From contig CAUJGS010000033.1 in NCBI GenBank assembly GCA_963170185.1, positions 62,001 to 126,000 on the forward strand: a stretch of 64,000 bases of DNA. The letters are read 5' to 3'. Below are positions 28,514 to 39,200 of the stretch, piece after piece. Source of the stretch: Bdellovibrionota bacterium (GTDB lineage Bacteria > Bdellovibrionota > Bdellovibrionia > Bdellovibrionales > JAMPXM01). Position 1 is the stretch's first letter. Each line of letters opens with the position of its first letter. The notes beneath the pieces were generated by a model. It saw only the letters and a list, made by a program, of their open reading frames with translations, did no database searches and was not told where the DNA came from. Position numbers and translations under genes: made by a program.

Positions 28514-30479
28514 GCTCCGGTTCGCCGCTCTCGGGCCGCACGGAAATCGCTCCGATTGCGGTCTTTTGACGCGCCAGCTCGGCGATTAAGTCCGTCAAAC
28601 CATCACTGGCGACATCACGGCTGGCGCCGACACCGCTCTGAAATTGATCTGCGGTTTCTTTTAAAACCTTCGCAAGCCCCATGAGGCGTTCGACCTCTTC
28701 CGGATAGGCCTGCTCGCTTGCTTCGCGGCGCCCAAGTTCCGAAACCGACTTTTCAACGGCCGAAACTTTGGCTGTCCACTTCTGATAGAACTTCCCCCAA
28801 AGATCCGCCCGCGAACGAAGCTGCCCATAGTTCAGCCCAAGATCGCGCGCCAACACATCTAGCTCCTGAGCGGCATAAAAAAGCACCTTCTTCTGAGTTT
28901 GTAGCTCATACGAATGCTCTCGCAAGTGGGCTTCAAGACGATCCAAAAAACGCGCATCGCGTTTTCCGACAAAAATATCCGCCTTGGCAACGGTCTCTTC
29001 TCCAAGCCCAACCTCGACCGTGTAGGAGCCCGCAGGCAGCGCCAATTCCTTTAAACGCACTGTCGGAATCTCGCCACCTTTGCGAGTCACAGAAACGGTT
29101 TTACGCACATTGAGACTGCCTAAAACCTCTCCCACCCGACCACGGAAAGTCACCGCGACCGGCTTGCCAACTGGAAGCGCACCTTGAAGCAAAATAGAAG
29201 CATCCGGCTCTTGAAGCTTAAGCCCAACTATTTCGACTTCCAAAACCGGAGCACTTGGAGGTGCTACAGGCGTGGATGGCGACACTGCGTCCGCCGCAAC
29301 TGCGGAAGCCTCCGCCGGTGCCGAGTTCAAAGCCTCCGGAGCCATCGCGACACTTCGGTCGACCTCTGGAGAAATCAAAGGCTTCGCTTCCACAACCTGT
29401 CGCTCCACACGAATCTTCGGCGTCGTCGCCGCGTGCAGAACAAATGTTCCCGCCACGAATGCAAAGCCAGCCGCACTTGCGTAACGCCCCCAGCGCGACC
29501 AACCATCCGTAGGCTCCGATGCAATCGCCGGCTCTTTGGAAACCGCCACATAAGGCGCCTCCTGAGGCTTTGGGCCTTCGTAGTAAGCCGTATGAGACGA
29601 AACATCGTCTTGATCCTCGCCCTGATCAAAGTCCGCAACGGAGCCATTGGATCGCGCCTCAACACCTGCGACACTCGACTCGTCGTCAATCAGCTCAACG
29701 GCCTGCGTGAAGACGCCCGATTGCTCAAAGCGATCTTCCCACGGAACGCCGGCCAGATCTTTGCTCGATTCCGGTGGCGAGCCAAAAGCTTCCGAACGCT
29801 CCGGGCTTTTGGCCGCGGCCCCACCGACAGCGAATGCCTCTTTGCCAAGATTAAAAAAATCGACAGGCGTGAGATCCGTTCGCATATGCGGATTGACGGA
29901 AACGTGAAACTCTTCGCTTTCAAAATCCCCATCATCTTCCAACAAAACAGAGGTGATCGGATCAGGCAGCGGCGGTGGCACGTGCGGAGTTCGTTCGCGT
30001 GGCGTTGATCGACGATCAAACTCCCGCAAGTCTCCAATACGCATCCACTGCGACATCCCGATATGCCACGCATACTGTCCAAAGTTAAAGGCCCCGCGCT
30101 TTAGACCCTCGCGAATCTGCTCGGTCTTAAATGGTCCCTCTTGAAGATATGTACTGCCGTGCGGTCGAAGCACGATCCAAGCGTGAGCTCCACCAGATCC
30201 CGCCTCTGTACCATCGCTTGTGGAGTTGGCCGAGTTGGAGGGGGTGAAGTCCGGAAGGTTCGCGGCCGCGCGAAAGGCCTTCGCCATTTCTGCATCCGCA
30301 GTTTCCGGCTGAAGTTCGCTGAACATAGAGGCGGGGCGCCACTCATCGTCGCCTTCCCGAAACACAAGATCAAGAGGCTTGAGACGCTGATCGCGCACCA
30401 TCGCGCGCATGAGATCTGTCGCAAAAGGACCTTCGGCCCCTTTGGTTGAATTGATGTACCACGCATTTACTCGAGACAT
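28494..30479 (-). CDS. Membrane protein with two N-terminal GYF-type domains
   Basis: Start at ATG 30479 with GGAGGAG 6 bases upstream (661 residues). Two GYF_2-like modules lie at the N-terminus: AWYINSTKGAEGPF...DEWRPASMFSEL and AWIVLRPHGSTYLQEGPF...SQWMRIGDLREF. A long acidic linker precedes one membrane segment (YASAAGFAFVAGTFVLHAAT, about 340) and an outer region with Ala/Pro-rich linker, a beta domain and a helical end. The GYF part should be cytoplasmic, the rest periplasmic. Related multi-domain proteins are common in predatory delta-type bacteria; function unknown. Confidence 0.75.
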   Translation of the reverse strand: MSRVNAWYINSTKGAEGPFATDLMRAMVRDQRLKPLDLVFREGDDEWRPASMFSELQPETADAEMAKAFRAAANLPDFTPSNSANSTSDGTEAGSGGAHAWIVLRPHGSTYLQEGPFKTEQIREGLKRGAFNFGQYAWHIGMSQWMRIGDLREFDRRSTPRERTPHVPPPLPDPITSVLLEDDGDFESEEFHVSVNPHMRTDLTPVDFFNLGKEAFAVGGAAAKSPERSEAFGSPPESSKDLAGVPWEDRFEQSGVFTQAVELIDDESSVAGVEARSNGSVADFDQGEDQDDVSSHTAYYEGPKPQEAPYVAVSKEPAIASEPTDGWSRWGRYASAAGFAFVAGTFVLHAATTPKIRVERQVVEAKPLISPEVDRSVAMAPEALNSAPAEASAVAADAVSPSTPVAPPSAPVLEVEIVGLKLQEPDASILLQGALPVGKPVAVTFRGRVGEVLGSLNVRKTVSVTRKGGEIPTVRLKELALPAGSYTVEVGLGEETVAKADIFVGKRDARFLDRLEAHLREHSYELQTQKKVLFYAAQELDVLARDLGLNYGQLRSRADLWGKFYQKWTAKVSAVEKSVSELGRREASEQAYPEEVERLMGLAKVLKETADQFQSGVGASRDVASDGLTDLIAELARQKTAIGAISVRPESGEPEPTSRGL

Positions 30480-30564
30480 CCGTGTCTCCTCCAAGCGTTG
30501 CTAGATCAAGCGTTGCCGGACCAAGCGTTCTTTAGACTCTTTCCAGACTCTCTTCAGGCTCACT

Positions 30565-32346
30565 CTAAATTCTCTCTCGGCGGCTACGTAGCGGATACAC
30601 CGACACCTGTTCCAAAGCTGCGTGTCGTGAGGCCCCGTCGCGTCCTCGCTGAGAGATCGACCTTCCCTGAGAAAGCGGCGCGATCTCCGTCCCAATCGCT
30701 CGCGCCAGTCGCTCGACGATTTCATCATATTCCCGACCAAAATCGCGGGACAAGACATCTGTCTTGAAAAGTCGAACAATCTCCCTTCTTGAAATCTTAC
30801 GGGCATGATAGGCGGCATACAATCTTTCTCCCATCATACGCCCCAAAATTAATGCGGCTTCGAGATAACTTGCCGACTTCTTCGGTTTCACAAGAGTTTT
30901 CCGTTTGCGACCCTGATGAAAATACACGAGCTCCGACATGCGCTGATCAAGTGCCAAACGCAGCGCTTCTCGACCTTCGTCCGTAGGTGGAATCGTCTGA
31001 AGCGATGTTCGCAGATCCGTAAAAGTCTCCGCCTGACGTTTGTGATTCACTTGTTTCGAACCAAAGTAAGCTAGTGCTTCGACAAGAATCGCCGCGTGAA
31101 AGTCGCGAGGAAACTTCCAAAGCTCACGATCGCGCCCACTCGTCTTCATCTGTAAGAACTCGCTCGCCAAGTGAGCCGCATGATTCACCGTCGTCTGCGC
31201 CAAGCAGCCCACACCGAGACTCGGAAGCATAAAACTCGCGCCCTTCATCATCAGCCGTCTCGCGAAGTCTCGCTCACGCCCCGCATGAGCCGACTCAATC
31301 TTTCGCCAAAGTGTAGCGTCTTGTGCCGCATAAACACTTAAACCATCCAACATCTTCTCGAGCTTTTTTCCTGGCTTACCCTCTTGCGACGGCAGGAGTT
31401 TTAAATCCTCTGCAATCCAAGTCGCTAAACGCTTCACGTGATCTGTCGGGTCAAAGTCCCCTTCGCCGCCCTCCGCCTCAACCCACTCAAGCTCAAGCGT
31501 TTGGTCGAGATAAAGAAGATAGCTTTGCCATGGAACCCACGGTGGCGAACTCAATACACAAAATCGTGTCGGTCCCGAGCTTGAACTAGGCGTGTTGTAA
31601 CGAATGACATCCACCGAGTGCTCCAAACCCTTTCGCGCCAATTGAAAGTAGACGGACTCCGTATTGATATGGATCGCCACTTCTCGAAGCTGCCGCGCCA
31701 CTCGCCGGACTGATTTAAACTGCCTTCTAACCAGCTCCGGCAAATGAGAAAGATGAAGCTCTCCGATAACGACATAGATCAGTGCATGAGGCGAATTAAG
31801 CATGATGGCCCGCAAGGCCTTCGCCGTCACAACATCTTGACGCTGCAATCCCCCTTGGCCCTCAGTCCGCTTCGCCTCAAGGCCAATCGCTTGCACGCGC
31901 CATCCACGCTTTTTCGCCAGCTCCAACAAAGCCTTGTAATTTTCGTAGGGAAATCCCCAGCGCTCGTCCCACTTGACGCGCATCTTCAACTTCTCGGCGT
32001 CGATTCTTCCAGCGAGGTAGAGATCGAGATATTTCTGCGCTCGCGGCTCAAAACATTCGAGCGCCAAAACAACCGGACGCTCGGGCGCTAGGTGCCGCAA
32101 GATTTTAAAGTGTGTCCGCTGAGCCGGTCCATGGGCATGAAAGTCTCCGCCGTAAACGATATCGGCCGACTCCACCTCGGCCATGATTTCAGATTTTGAT
32201 GAAATGCGGTAGCGCCCTCGAGCCAGAAGACGGGCCTCACGTTCGTAGTTTGTCAAATCCGCAGGCATTTTCCCTAGCCGACGGCCGACCTCCTCCTTCA
32301 CATTTTTCAGCAAACTCTTCCGGGCCTTCAACCACTCGCGATCCAT
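30565..32346 (-). CDS. ChaN-like (haem-binding/Tiki fold) protein with long C-terminal extension
   Basis: I start at ATG 32346 (593 residues) because the longer track ORF overlaps the divergent VKOR gene; no good Shine-Dalgarno is seen. The N-terminal half has ChaN features: DIVYGGDFHAHGPAQRTHF, PVVLALECFEPRAQKYLDLY, WDERWGFPYENYKALLELA and IYVVIGELHLSHLPEL. The remaining 300 residues are helical and not recognised. Unlike ChaN it has no signal peptide or lipobox, so it would be cytoplasmic. Whether it binds haem cannot be told. Confidence 0.65.
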   Translation of the reverse strand: MDREWLKARKSLLKNVKEEVGRRLGKMPADLTNYEREARLLARGRYRISSKSEIMAEVESADIVYGGDFHAHGPAQRTHFKILRHLAPERPVVLALECFEPRAQKYLDLYLAGRIDAEKLKMRVKWDERWGFPYENYKALLELAKKRGWRVQAIGLEAKRTEGQGGLQRQDVVTAKALRAIMLNSPHALIYVVIGELHLSHLPELVRRQFKSVRRVARQLREVAIHINTESVYFQLARKGLEHSVDVIRYNTPSSSSGPTRFCVLSSPPWVPWQSYLLYLDQTLELEWVEAEGGEGDFDPTDHVKRLATWIAEDLKLLPSQEGKPGKKLEKMLDGLSVYAAQDATLWRKIESAHAGRERDFARRLMMKGASFMLPSLGVGCLAQTTVNHAAHLASEFLQMKTSGRDRELWKFPRDFHAAILVEALAYFGSKQVNHKRQAETFTDLRTSLQTIPPTDEGREALRLALDQRMSELVYFHQGRKRKTLVKPKKSASYLEAALILGRMMGERLYAAYHARKISRREIVRLFKTDVLSRDFGREYDEIVERLARAIGTEIAPLSQGRSISQRGRDGASRHAALEQVSVYPLRSRRERI

Positions 32347-32433
32347 AAAATCATTGTGTAGATTGAAAGCCTTGCCATCAACTGCTGAATCCGGTCTTAT
32401 GTTTCGAGCTACACTTGAAGCGAGGTGATCATC

Positions 32434-33645
32434 ATGAGCAGCACATCCACAAACCACACCCCGTCCAACGTCTCGCCTGCCGCCCAGAAGAATATGAAAC
32501 TGATGGCGGCCGGCGCTGCAGTTTTAGCCATTGGCTTTCACGGCTACCTGCTAAAAAGCCACTACGACCTCCGCTACGGCGAAGCCACAGGTCAGCTTCT
32601 TTGCGACCTCTCTGCGAAGCTTTCCTGCTCTGCCACCAGCGCCAGCACATGGTCCGAGCTTCTCGGGGTCCCTATGGCGCTTTGGGGACTTCTTGCCAAC
32701 CTCGCCTATCTGACATTTGCCGGCTGGGACCTCGTCACGGAGTCTGAAAATCGTGATGCCAACCGCACCTCACTCCTGTCGGTCGCGACTGTTCTCGCAC
32801 TCGCAAGCGTGGTCATGGGTGGCGTCTCGGTTGTTGCACTCAACACGGTTTGTCCGTTTTGCGTCGTGACCTACGTTCTCTCTGTCTTTACAGCTGTCGG
32901 CGCATTCTTAGGTTATCGCCAGGGCTTAACTCCTAAACTTAAAATGTCACTTCTATGGGCGGTTCTCGGGTTTGGGATCTCCGCCTTCATTCTCAATGAT
33001 CAATTCCGCACGTCTTATTCCACGCGCGGAGGAGACGCGATGGCAAAAGCCGCTGTCTCCGAATGGAGCCAGAACCCGACCATTGAAATCGCGGAAACCG
33101 ACCCCCTTGCGATCGGACCAAGTCGCGCGGATGCTAAAATGACAATTGTCGAATTCGCCGACTTCCGCTGCATCCACTGCAAACTGGCCGCTCCGCCATT
33201 AAAAGCTTTCACAGCCGCTCACCCCGACGTGCGCCTCGAGTTTTATTCGTGGCCTCTGGACGGCGAGTGCAACACTTCGATCCAACAGCCAAACGGTGCC
33301 TCGTGCTTGCTCGCGCGCACGGTTTGGTGCGCACGAACAAAAGGCGACAAAGGTTGGGAGGCCCATCAAGCTGTGTTTGAGCGCTTTGAAGAGTGGCGAA
33401 CAGCGGAGAAGATTCGCGAGCTACTTCCTTCGCTTGCGGGACAGATTGGAATCCCAGCCGAAGACCTAAAGTCGTGCGCGGATTCCGCAGAGGCCAAAGC
33501 GGCCGTCGAAGCTCAAGCGCAGCTCGGCACGTCGCTAAGCCTTCGCGGCACTCCCGCGATCTTCGTAAACGGCCGAGTGCTTCCTGCTGGATCTTCGATT
33601 CCAGTACTGAACGCCGTCCACAAGGCCATCAAGGAAGCGAAGTAA
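32434..33645 (+). CDS. VKOR–DsbA fusion (disulfide-bond formation)
   Basis: Start at ATG 32434, with GAGGTGAT just upstream. The first ~190 residues are a vitamin K epoxide reductase domain with four to five membrane helices, the loop cysteines in LLCDLSAKLSCSAT and the redox CPFC. A thioredoxin-fold DsbA/DsbG-like domain follows, with active-site CIHC (FADFRCIHCK) and a cis-Pro loop (LRGTPAIFVNG). The VKOR half would pass electrons from periplasmic thiols to quinone, replacing DsbB, and the fused domain would oxidise client proteins. This fusion architecture is known in several phyla. Confidence 0.92.
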   Translation: MSSTSTNHTPSNVSPAAQKNMKLMAAGAAVLAIGFHGYLLKSHYDLRYGEATGQLLCDLSAKLSCSATSASTWSELLGVPMALWGLLANLAYLTFAGWDLVTESENRDANRTSLLSVATVLALASVVMGGVSVVALNTVCPFCVVTYVLSVFTAVGAFLGYRQGLTPKLKMSLLWAVLGFGISAFILNDQFRTSYSTRGGDAMAKAAVSEWSQNPTIEIAETDPLAIGPSRADAKMTIVEFADFRCIHCKLAAPPLKAFTAAHPDVRLEFYSWPLDGECNTSIQQPNGASCLLARTVWCARTKGDKGWEAHQAVFERFEEWRTAEKIRELLPSLAGQIGIPAEDLKSCADSAEAKAAVEAQAQLGTSLSLRGTPAIFVNGRVLPAGSSIPVLNAVHKAIKEAK

Positions 33646-33668
33646 AACGGCCGCTTAGCCCAAGTTAC

Positions 33669-34283
33669 CTAAAGCTTTAATTTATCAAAAACGAAGTCGA
33701 CGACATGACTCGTCGTCGACTCAAGAACCGTGTCAGCCGCCGGAATTACTCCGCCGGTCATCTCTTTCACAAATACGATGAACAGCAGCACGGAAACAGC
33801 ATAGACCACTGCTTTTACGACCCAAACCGTCGAGCGCACGTCCTCCATTCGAACTTCTCGCTCGATCACTTCGATCTTAACCAGGGTGGCTTTCAAATCT
33901 TCAAAGTGATGCAGAGCTCTTTCGAAAAGCTCTTTTTGTTTCGACATGTTGAGCGCATTCCATCCAGGAAAACTTCGTTTCGTACGAATCGCCTGAATCA
34001 ACTCAATCGCATACTCCGCATAACGCTCGCAGCGCTCTTTGAAGTCCGGATACTCGGGCTTCGATGACATGTATTCATTTAAACCCGAGATCGCCTTGTC
34101 ATACTTTTCTTCCACGACCGCAGACAAAATCAACTGACGAAGACTGTCAGGTGTCGCACCAATCCCACCAGCAGAGGCGATACTGGCTCGCATCTGCGAC
34201 TTCATCGAGGAAATCACTTCTTCTTTTTGTGATTTTTCCGCGATCTCAACGAGCTCGGATTTCACTATTTTTGCTGCACCCAT
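33669..34283 (-). CDS. C-terminally anchored membrane protein of unknown function
   Basis: 204 residues: a helical, charged cytoplasmic region (ERYAEYAIELIQAIR, KQKELFERALHHFEDLKATLVKIEVIEREV) followed by one membrane segment (VVKAVVYAVSVLLFIVFV) and a short outer tail. No enzyme motif. It converges with the VKOR–DsbA gene, 23 bp apart, and is divergent from the coiled-coil gene at 34456. Family not recognised. Confidence 0.65.
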   Translation of the reverse strand: MGAAKIVKSELVEIAEKSQKEEVISSMKSQMRASIASAGGIGATPDSLRQLILSAVVEEKYDKAISGLNEYMSSKPEYPDFKERCERYAEYAIELIQAIRTKRSFPGWNALNMSKQKELFERALHHFEDLKATLVKIEVIEREVRMEDVRSTVWVVKAVVYAVSVLLFIVFVKEMTGGVIPAADTVLESTTSHVVDFVFDKLKL

Positions 34284-34455
34284 CGTTCTACCTATCGGTT
34301 TTCGCCCTCCAAGCCTTGACCTGCGTCCAGGAACGAGACGTCGAACACTTCAAAAGTCCAGGTCCTTAAGCACTCTAGACCTCGGTCTAATTGACCAGAC
34401 TCGACTCGCCTGAGAGCCTGAAAACAGCAGCTCTTCACGGACGAAGAGGAGGACA

Positions 34456-35688
34456 ATGGATCCAGTCAATATTCCCCTGCCCAATCAGATTCCCCCAGCG
34501 CCCAAGCTCGACGAGCTACCCGCTCGCGTTTTGCACACGGCGACCGTCGAAACTCTGATCGACTACTCGGAGGATCTGGCAAGCCGTCTCAAAGTGCATC
34601 TCCGTCGCGGAAGCCAGCTCGAGCAGCAGATCATCGATCTGGAGATTCAGATCACAGACTCCGAACGCATGCGGGCCGCGCTTCAGGCGCAAATCGAAAT
34701 TCTGCGGGAAAAGGATCGCTCGATTTCCGACAAACACCACGCTAGCGAAACTCGCTTCCAGCGTGTGAATGAAGAACTCAACCTGTCCAAGATCGAAGGC
34801 GCAGAGCTTCAGCGCCGCTTACAGGAACAAAAGCGCATCGGCGAACGCCTGCAAACCTATCAGCGCCGCGTACGCCGCTGGGTACAACCGGGTCTCGCAG
34901 CTCGCGAGCGCCAAACGGAAGACCTGCGTTTAAAACTTCTCGACCAAGAGGCCGAGATCCTACGCCTGACGTCGGCCTGCACCAATCTTCGCGACGAACT
35001 TCAACACGTGAAATCCGAAGCGGACCGCCGTCTCACGGCTGGCGAACGCGATCGCGCACGACTGGTCGACCAATATGAAAAACGCATTCAGACGATCGAG
35101 TCGGAAAACACGTCGCTTCGTTCCGATCTCGTGAAAGCCCATGAACGCGTCGCCGTTCTCGACCACTCGACAAACGAAAGTGCTCGAGCAAACAATGAGA
35201 AAGTTTTCTTCGAGCGCCGATCCGAAGAACTAGAATCTCAGCTACGCACAGAGACTTCCCGCCTCAAGGGCGCGATGAACGACCTCGCTCAGGAATGCGC
35301 AACCCTACGTGCCTCGGTCGAAACGGCTCGCAAACAAGCCGACTCCGCAGAACGCACACGAATCGAAGCCGAAGAAGCACGCATGAAAGCCGAGACTCAG
35401 CTGCGAAGCCTTCGTGAAATCTGGCAAGAAAACAGCATTCGCATGCAAACTCTCGAAAGCCAAAACGAAGCCCTTGAGCAGCTAAATGCCGAGCTTTCCA
35501 AAAAACTCACGGCACAGCGCGAATCCAATCGTGTCAATGTCGCGGATCAAGCGTTGGAAAAGGTTGGTTTCGTCGAAGACGACAGCGCTCGTCAGGCAAA
35601 GCTGAAGAAGCTCGATATCATCTTAAGTGACCTTGAGATGAAGGCATTTGGCATTCAGCCGCCGACGGACAGATCTCCGTCGCCGTGA
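34456..35688 (+). CDS. Coiled-coil protein of unknown function
   Basis: 410 residues preceded by GAAGAGGAGGACA. A short Pro-rich start (IPLPNQIPPAPKLDELP) leads into almost continuous charged coiled coil (LEQQIIDLEIQITDSERMR..., ERTRIEAEEARMKAETQL) and a short C-terminal globular patch (KKLDIILSDLEMKAFGIQPP). Cytoplasmic. The last 34 bases overlap the converging STAS gene. A structural or scaffolding role is likely, not proven. Confidence 0.72.
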   Translation: MDPVNIPLPNQIPPAPKLDELPARVLHTATVETLIDYSEDLASRLKVHLRRGSQLEQQIIDLEIQITDSERMRAALQAQIEILREKDRSISDKHHASETRFQRVNEELNLSKIEGAELQRRLQEQKRIGERLQTYQRRVRRWVQPGLAARERQTEDLRLKLLDQEAEILRLTSACTNLRDELQHVKSEADRRLTAGERDRARLVDQYEKRIQTIESENTSLRSDLVKAHERVAVLDHSTNESARANNEKVFFERRSEELESQLRTETSRLKGAMNDLAQECATLRASVETARKQADSAERTRIEAEEARMKAETQLRSLREIWQENSIRMQTLESQNEALEQLNAELSKKLTAQRESNRVNVADQALEKVGFVEDDSARQAKLKKLDIILSDLEMKAFGIQPPTDRSPSP

Positions 35689-36185
35689 TCCGACGCTTCG
35701 TCGGCCAGTTCTTCTGTTAAAGAAATATAGTCTTGCTGAGACGCTTCCGATGGAGGCGTCTCATTATTTGGTGCCGAATAAGAAAATCCAACCAATGCCG
35801 AATCCAAGTCCGGCAATATCGGCCGCAACCGAAGTGGTGTCGCCGCCAGGACCATTAAGAAGTCCGCGCTAACACCGCAAAATCTGACATCGGTATCAGG
35901 ACGCTGCGCGAGCGCATGCAATGCTTCCAAAAAGCCCCTTAACCCCATCGAGCCAACAAACGAAAGCTTTTGAAAGTTAAACAACACAGATTTCCCAGGA
36001 AGCACATGCCTGCATGCTTCACGAAAAAGCGCGACCGATTCGGTCTCAGTACGCCCTACAAGATGAACGACCAAAACCGATTTTCCGTCGACGACCACTG
36101 TTTGAATTGATGCTTCCATGTCGATAATCTTGATTAAGTTTTGCTCGGCAAGCAAAGCCCCTGAGGACCAGATTTCATGAATCAT
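35655..36185 (-). CDS. STAS-domain protein (anti-sigma-antagonist-like)
   Basis: 176 residues from the track start; a second possible start at ATG 36119 (MEASIQTVVV) would give 154. The STAS fold is shown by SVLVVHLVGRTETESVALF, a beta-strand/helix SVLFNFQKLSFVGSMGLRGFLEAL with Ser in the SpoIIAA phosphoserine position, and DVRFCGVSADFLMVL. The C-terminal tail is acidic (ADEASDHGDGDLS). STAS proteins relay phospho-signals to anti-sigma kinases or bind nucleotides. It is divergent from the CHASE2 cyclase, sharing a 45-bp promoter region. Confidence 0.72.
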   Translation of the reverse strand: MIHEIWSSGALLAEQNLIKIIDMEASIQTVVVDGKSVLVVHLVGRTETESVALFREACRHVLPGKSVLFNFQKLSFVGSMGLRGFLEALHALAQRPDTDVRFCGVSADFLMVLAATPLRLRPILPDLDSALVGFSYSAPNNETPPSEASQQDYISLTEELADEASDHGDGDLSVGG

Positions 36186-36230
36186 CTCGACGCATGTCTG
36201 GCGGTTTATCTAAGATAAGCCTCACACACT

Positions 36231-39200
36231 ATGAGCTCAGGCGAATCGAAACGGACCGGAAAGTTAAGCAAAGTTTGGGATGCCCTCAGTTCACCGATGA
36301 CGATCGGGATCGTGATCACATCGGCGATGACGTATCTAGCGATTCGCTTTTATGAGAGCCAGCACCACGTATCCGACATCAAACAAGGTTCTCTGATCGG
36401 CATCCTCGATCAGATCCATCGCAAGACCATCGACTTTCGCCTGATCACGCGCGGAGAAAACCACGGAAGCGATCGTGTCGCTATCTTATCTATCGACGAC
36501 GCCTCTATCGAACGAGAAGGCCGCTGGCCCTGGCCGAGAGAAAAAATCGGCAAACTGATTGAAAACGCCGTCGACGGCGGTGCCAAAATCGTGGCGTTCG
36601 ATATCGTCTTCTCCGAGCCGGATCCAAACTCCGCGATTCGCGCCCTAAGAAACGTCCAGTCCGACTTGCGCGGACTAGGCAATCGCGATCTTCCAACCAT
36701 CTCGGCCGTGTCCGAACTCATCTCCAGCAAAATTCGAGTCTCCAATAGCGATAAAAATCTCGCTGAAACCATCGATCTCTATTCGGACAATGTCGTCATG
36801 GGGTCGTACTTCGACATCGAAAGCTACAACGTCGGCGAGTCACTCAATCCGTTTCGCGATCAGTGCATTGACGCTCACTACGGCCGCTACTTCGAAAAAA
36901 AATACTGGCTCCCCCACAAGAACCAAAAAGCCGCTTTATTGCGAAAAATCGATCCTTTTATCTCGGCGGAACGCTCGATCCCACAAGAGCTTATCGAAAC
37001 ACTGGCCAACTACATGAGTTCCTTGGACGACGACGCCATTAAAATATGGCTTAAGTCGAACTCTCAGGCTGCCACCAACATCCGCGAAGCCCTCCGCCTC
37101 ATCGATATCAATCTGCCGGACAACTCGGAGTCCCCGATCATCTATGGCTCGATACTGGGTGATACCGACATCATATTCTACGTTCTCGACCAAACTCCCG
37201 AATTAAAGAGTTACGCCAACGCGTTCATGATCAATCAGATCATCGACACGGTTCTGACTACCTTAACTCCAGCCCAGCAAGCCGACATTCGCGCCATCAT
37301 CAATCGCGTGCTGAATGAATATTGTCGACGCTTCCTGACGGCAGATGACGAGCTTCTCGACCACCAGAAAATCGCGAGCCTACTAGGCGTCGAAGAGGTG
37401 GACGAAGCCACTTTGGATACCATTTCCCTGCAAGAGGCCTGGAAGAAACACCAAAAGAACCACCCGGCAGCGGCTGCATCAACAGCGACGGCGGCTTCTT
37501 CGGAGCCTCTTTCTCAAGCCATCGAACGCTGGAGAGCCGCCACGCTTCCTCACTCAATGAGAAACTACGAACGTGCGTGGATCAGCACCGGCGAACTCGC
37601 GCGCAAGACCAAGCACACCGGTTTCTTTAACGCCGACCTCGATCCCGACGGAACAGTCCGTCGGGCCATGTTAATCGCCCGACGCGGCAATCACTACATC
37701 CCGTCCCTGGCGCTTCAGACATTCCTTCTCGATCGCGGCTACAATGCCGAATTTGAATTCACCGCGGAACGCGCGAGCGCGCGCAACAAGCGTGCACGCA
37801 AAGTGATTCAAAATTTTTCCATCACAAAGCCGAATAAGGAAACCTCAGGGGAAACCAAGGTCTTCGATATCCCTGTCGACCAAACAGGCCGTATGCTGAT
37901 CAACTACGCCGGTCCTCAACAGATGTTTCCCTACATCAATGCCTCATCACTTTTGCAAAACACCGATAAACTAGAAATTTCCTATCGCGCCACAGACCCG
38001 GCTTCCGGCGTTCGAGGTACAAAAAAAGAACTCGTCGACAAAAAAACTTTCCTCAAAGACAAACTTCTCATCGTCGGCGCGACCGCTATCGGAGTCTACG
38101 ACCTTCGCCTGACACCGTTTGAGGAAAACTATCCGGGGGTTGAAACCCACGCCAACACGCTTTCCAATCTCTTAACCGAAGACGCCAAAGCTCAGGGGCT
38201 TTCGCTAAATGCCAATCAACCCGGTTTTTTAAAGATCCATCCCGCCGAAGAGTCATATATGTGGATCTTTATCTTGGTCGGCGGCCTGTTAATGGCGGCC
38301 GGCCTTACCTGGTTTGGCCCAGTCGCCGGCCTCGGGCTCACCGTCTTCGGCCTTTTCCTGGTTTACGCAATCGACCGTTATGCACTCTTCGACAACGGAT
38401 TTCTCGTAAATGTCTCGATTCCGATTTTCACGATCTTCTTTAATTTCGTCGGAATCACGTCCTACAAATACTTCACCGAAGAACGAAAGAAACAAGAGCT
38501 CAAAGGCACGTTTGCCAAGTACGTTTCTCCGGCCGTCGTCGACGAGATTTTGAAAGATCCAGAAAATATCGAACTCGGCGGAAAAAAGGTCGAACTCACC
38601 GTGATGTTCTCCGATGTGCGCGGCTTCACCACGATTTCCGAAAAGCTTGATCCACGAGCTCTTTCCGATCTGCTCAATAGCTACCTCACTCCGATGACCG
38701 ACTTGGTTTTTGAGACCAAGGGCACTTTGGATAAATATATGGGTGATGCCATCATGGCGTTCTGGGGAGCCCCGATTCCTCTAGAAGACCACCCAAAACG
38801 AGCGGCGACCTGCGCCCTCCTCATGCTCAAAAAACTAAAAGAGCTCCAAGCCGAATACGCACAAAAAGGCCTGCCCTCGATCGATATCGGAATTGGTCTT
38901 AACACCGGCGACATGAGTGTCGGGAACATGGGTTCCAACACCGTACGCAGTTACACCGTCATGGGAGACGCCGTAAACCTGGGCTCTCGCCTCGAAGGGA
39001 TCAACAAGGAATACGGAACCCGTATCATCATCAGCGAATTCACTCAGAAGCGGGTTGCCGACGAGTTTGTTACGCGAGAAGTCGATTGGGTTCGAGTCAA
39101 AGGTAAAGCACAGCCGGTTCGCATCTTTGAACTGATCGGAAATCGTGCACCTGGGCCTTTGCAGGCCGACCCAAATCTCCTTCGACTGCTTCCAGATTTC

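Noticed and set aside
29184-30008. 274-codon plus ORF inside the GYF-type gene
   Set aside because: Arg/Leu-rich antisense frame with no supporting start; the minus gene has a strong Shine-Dalgarno.
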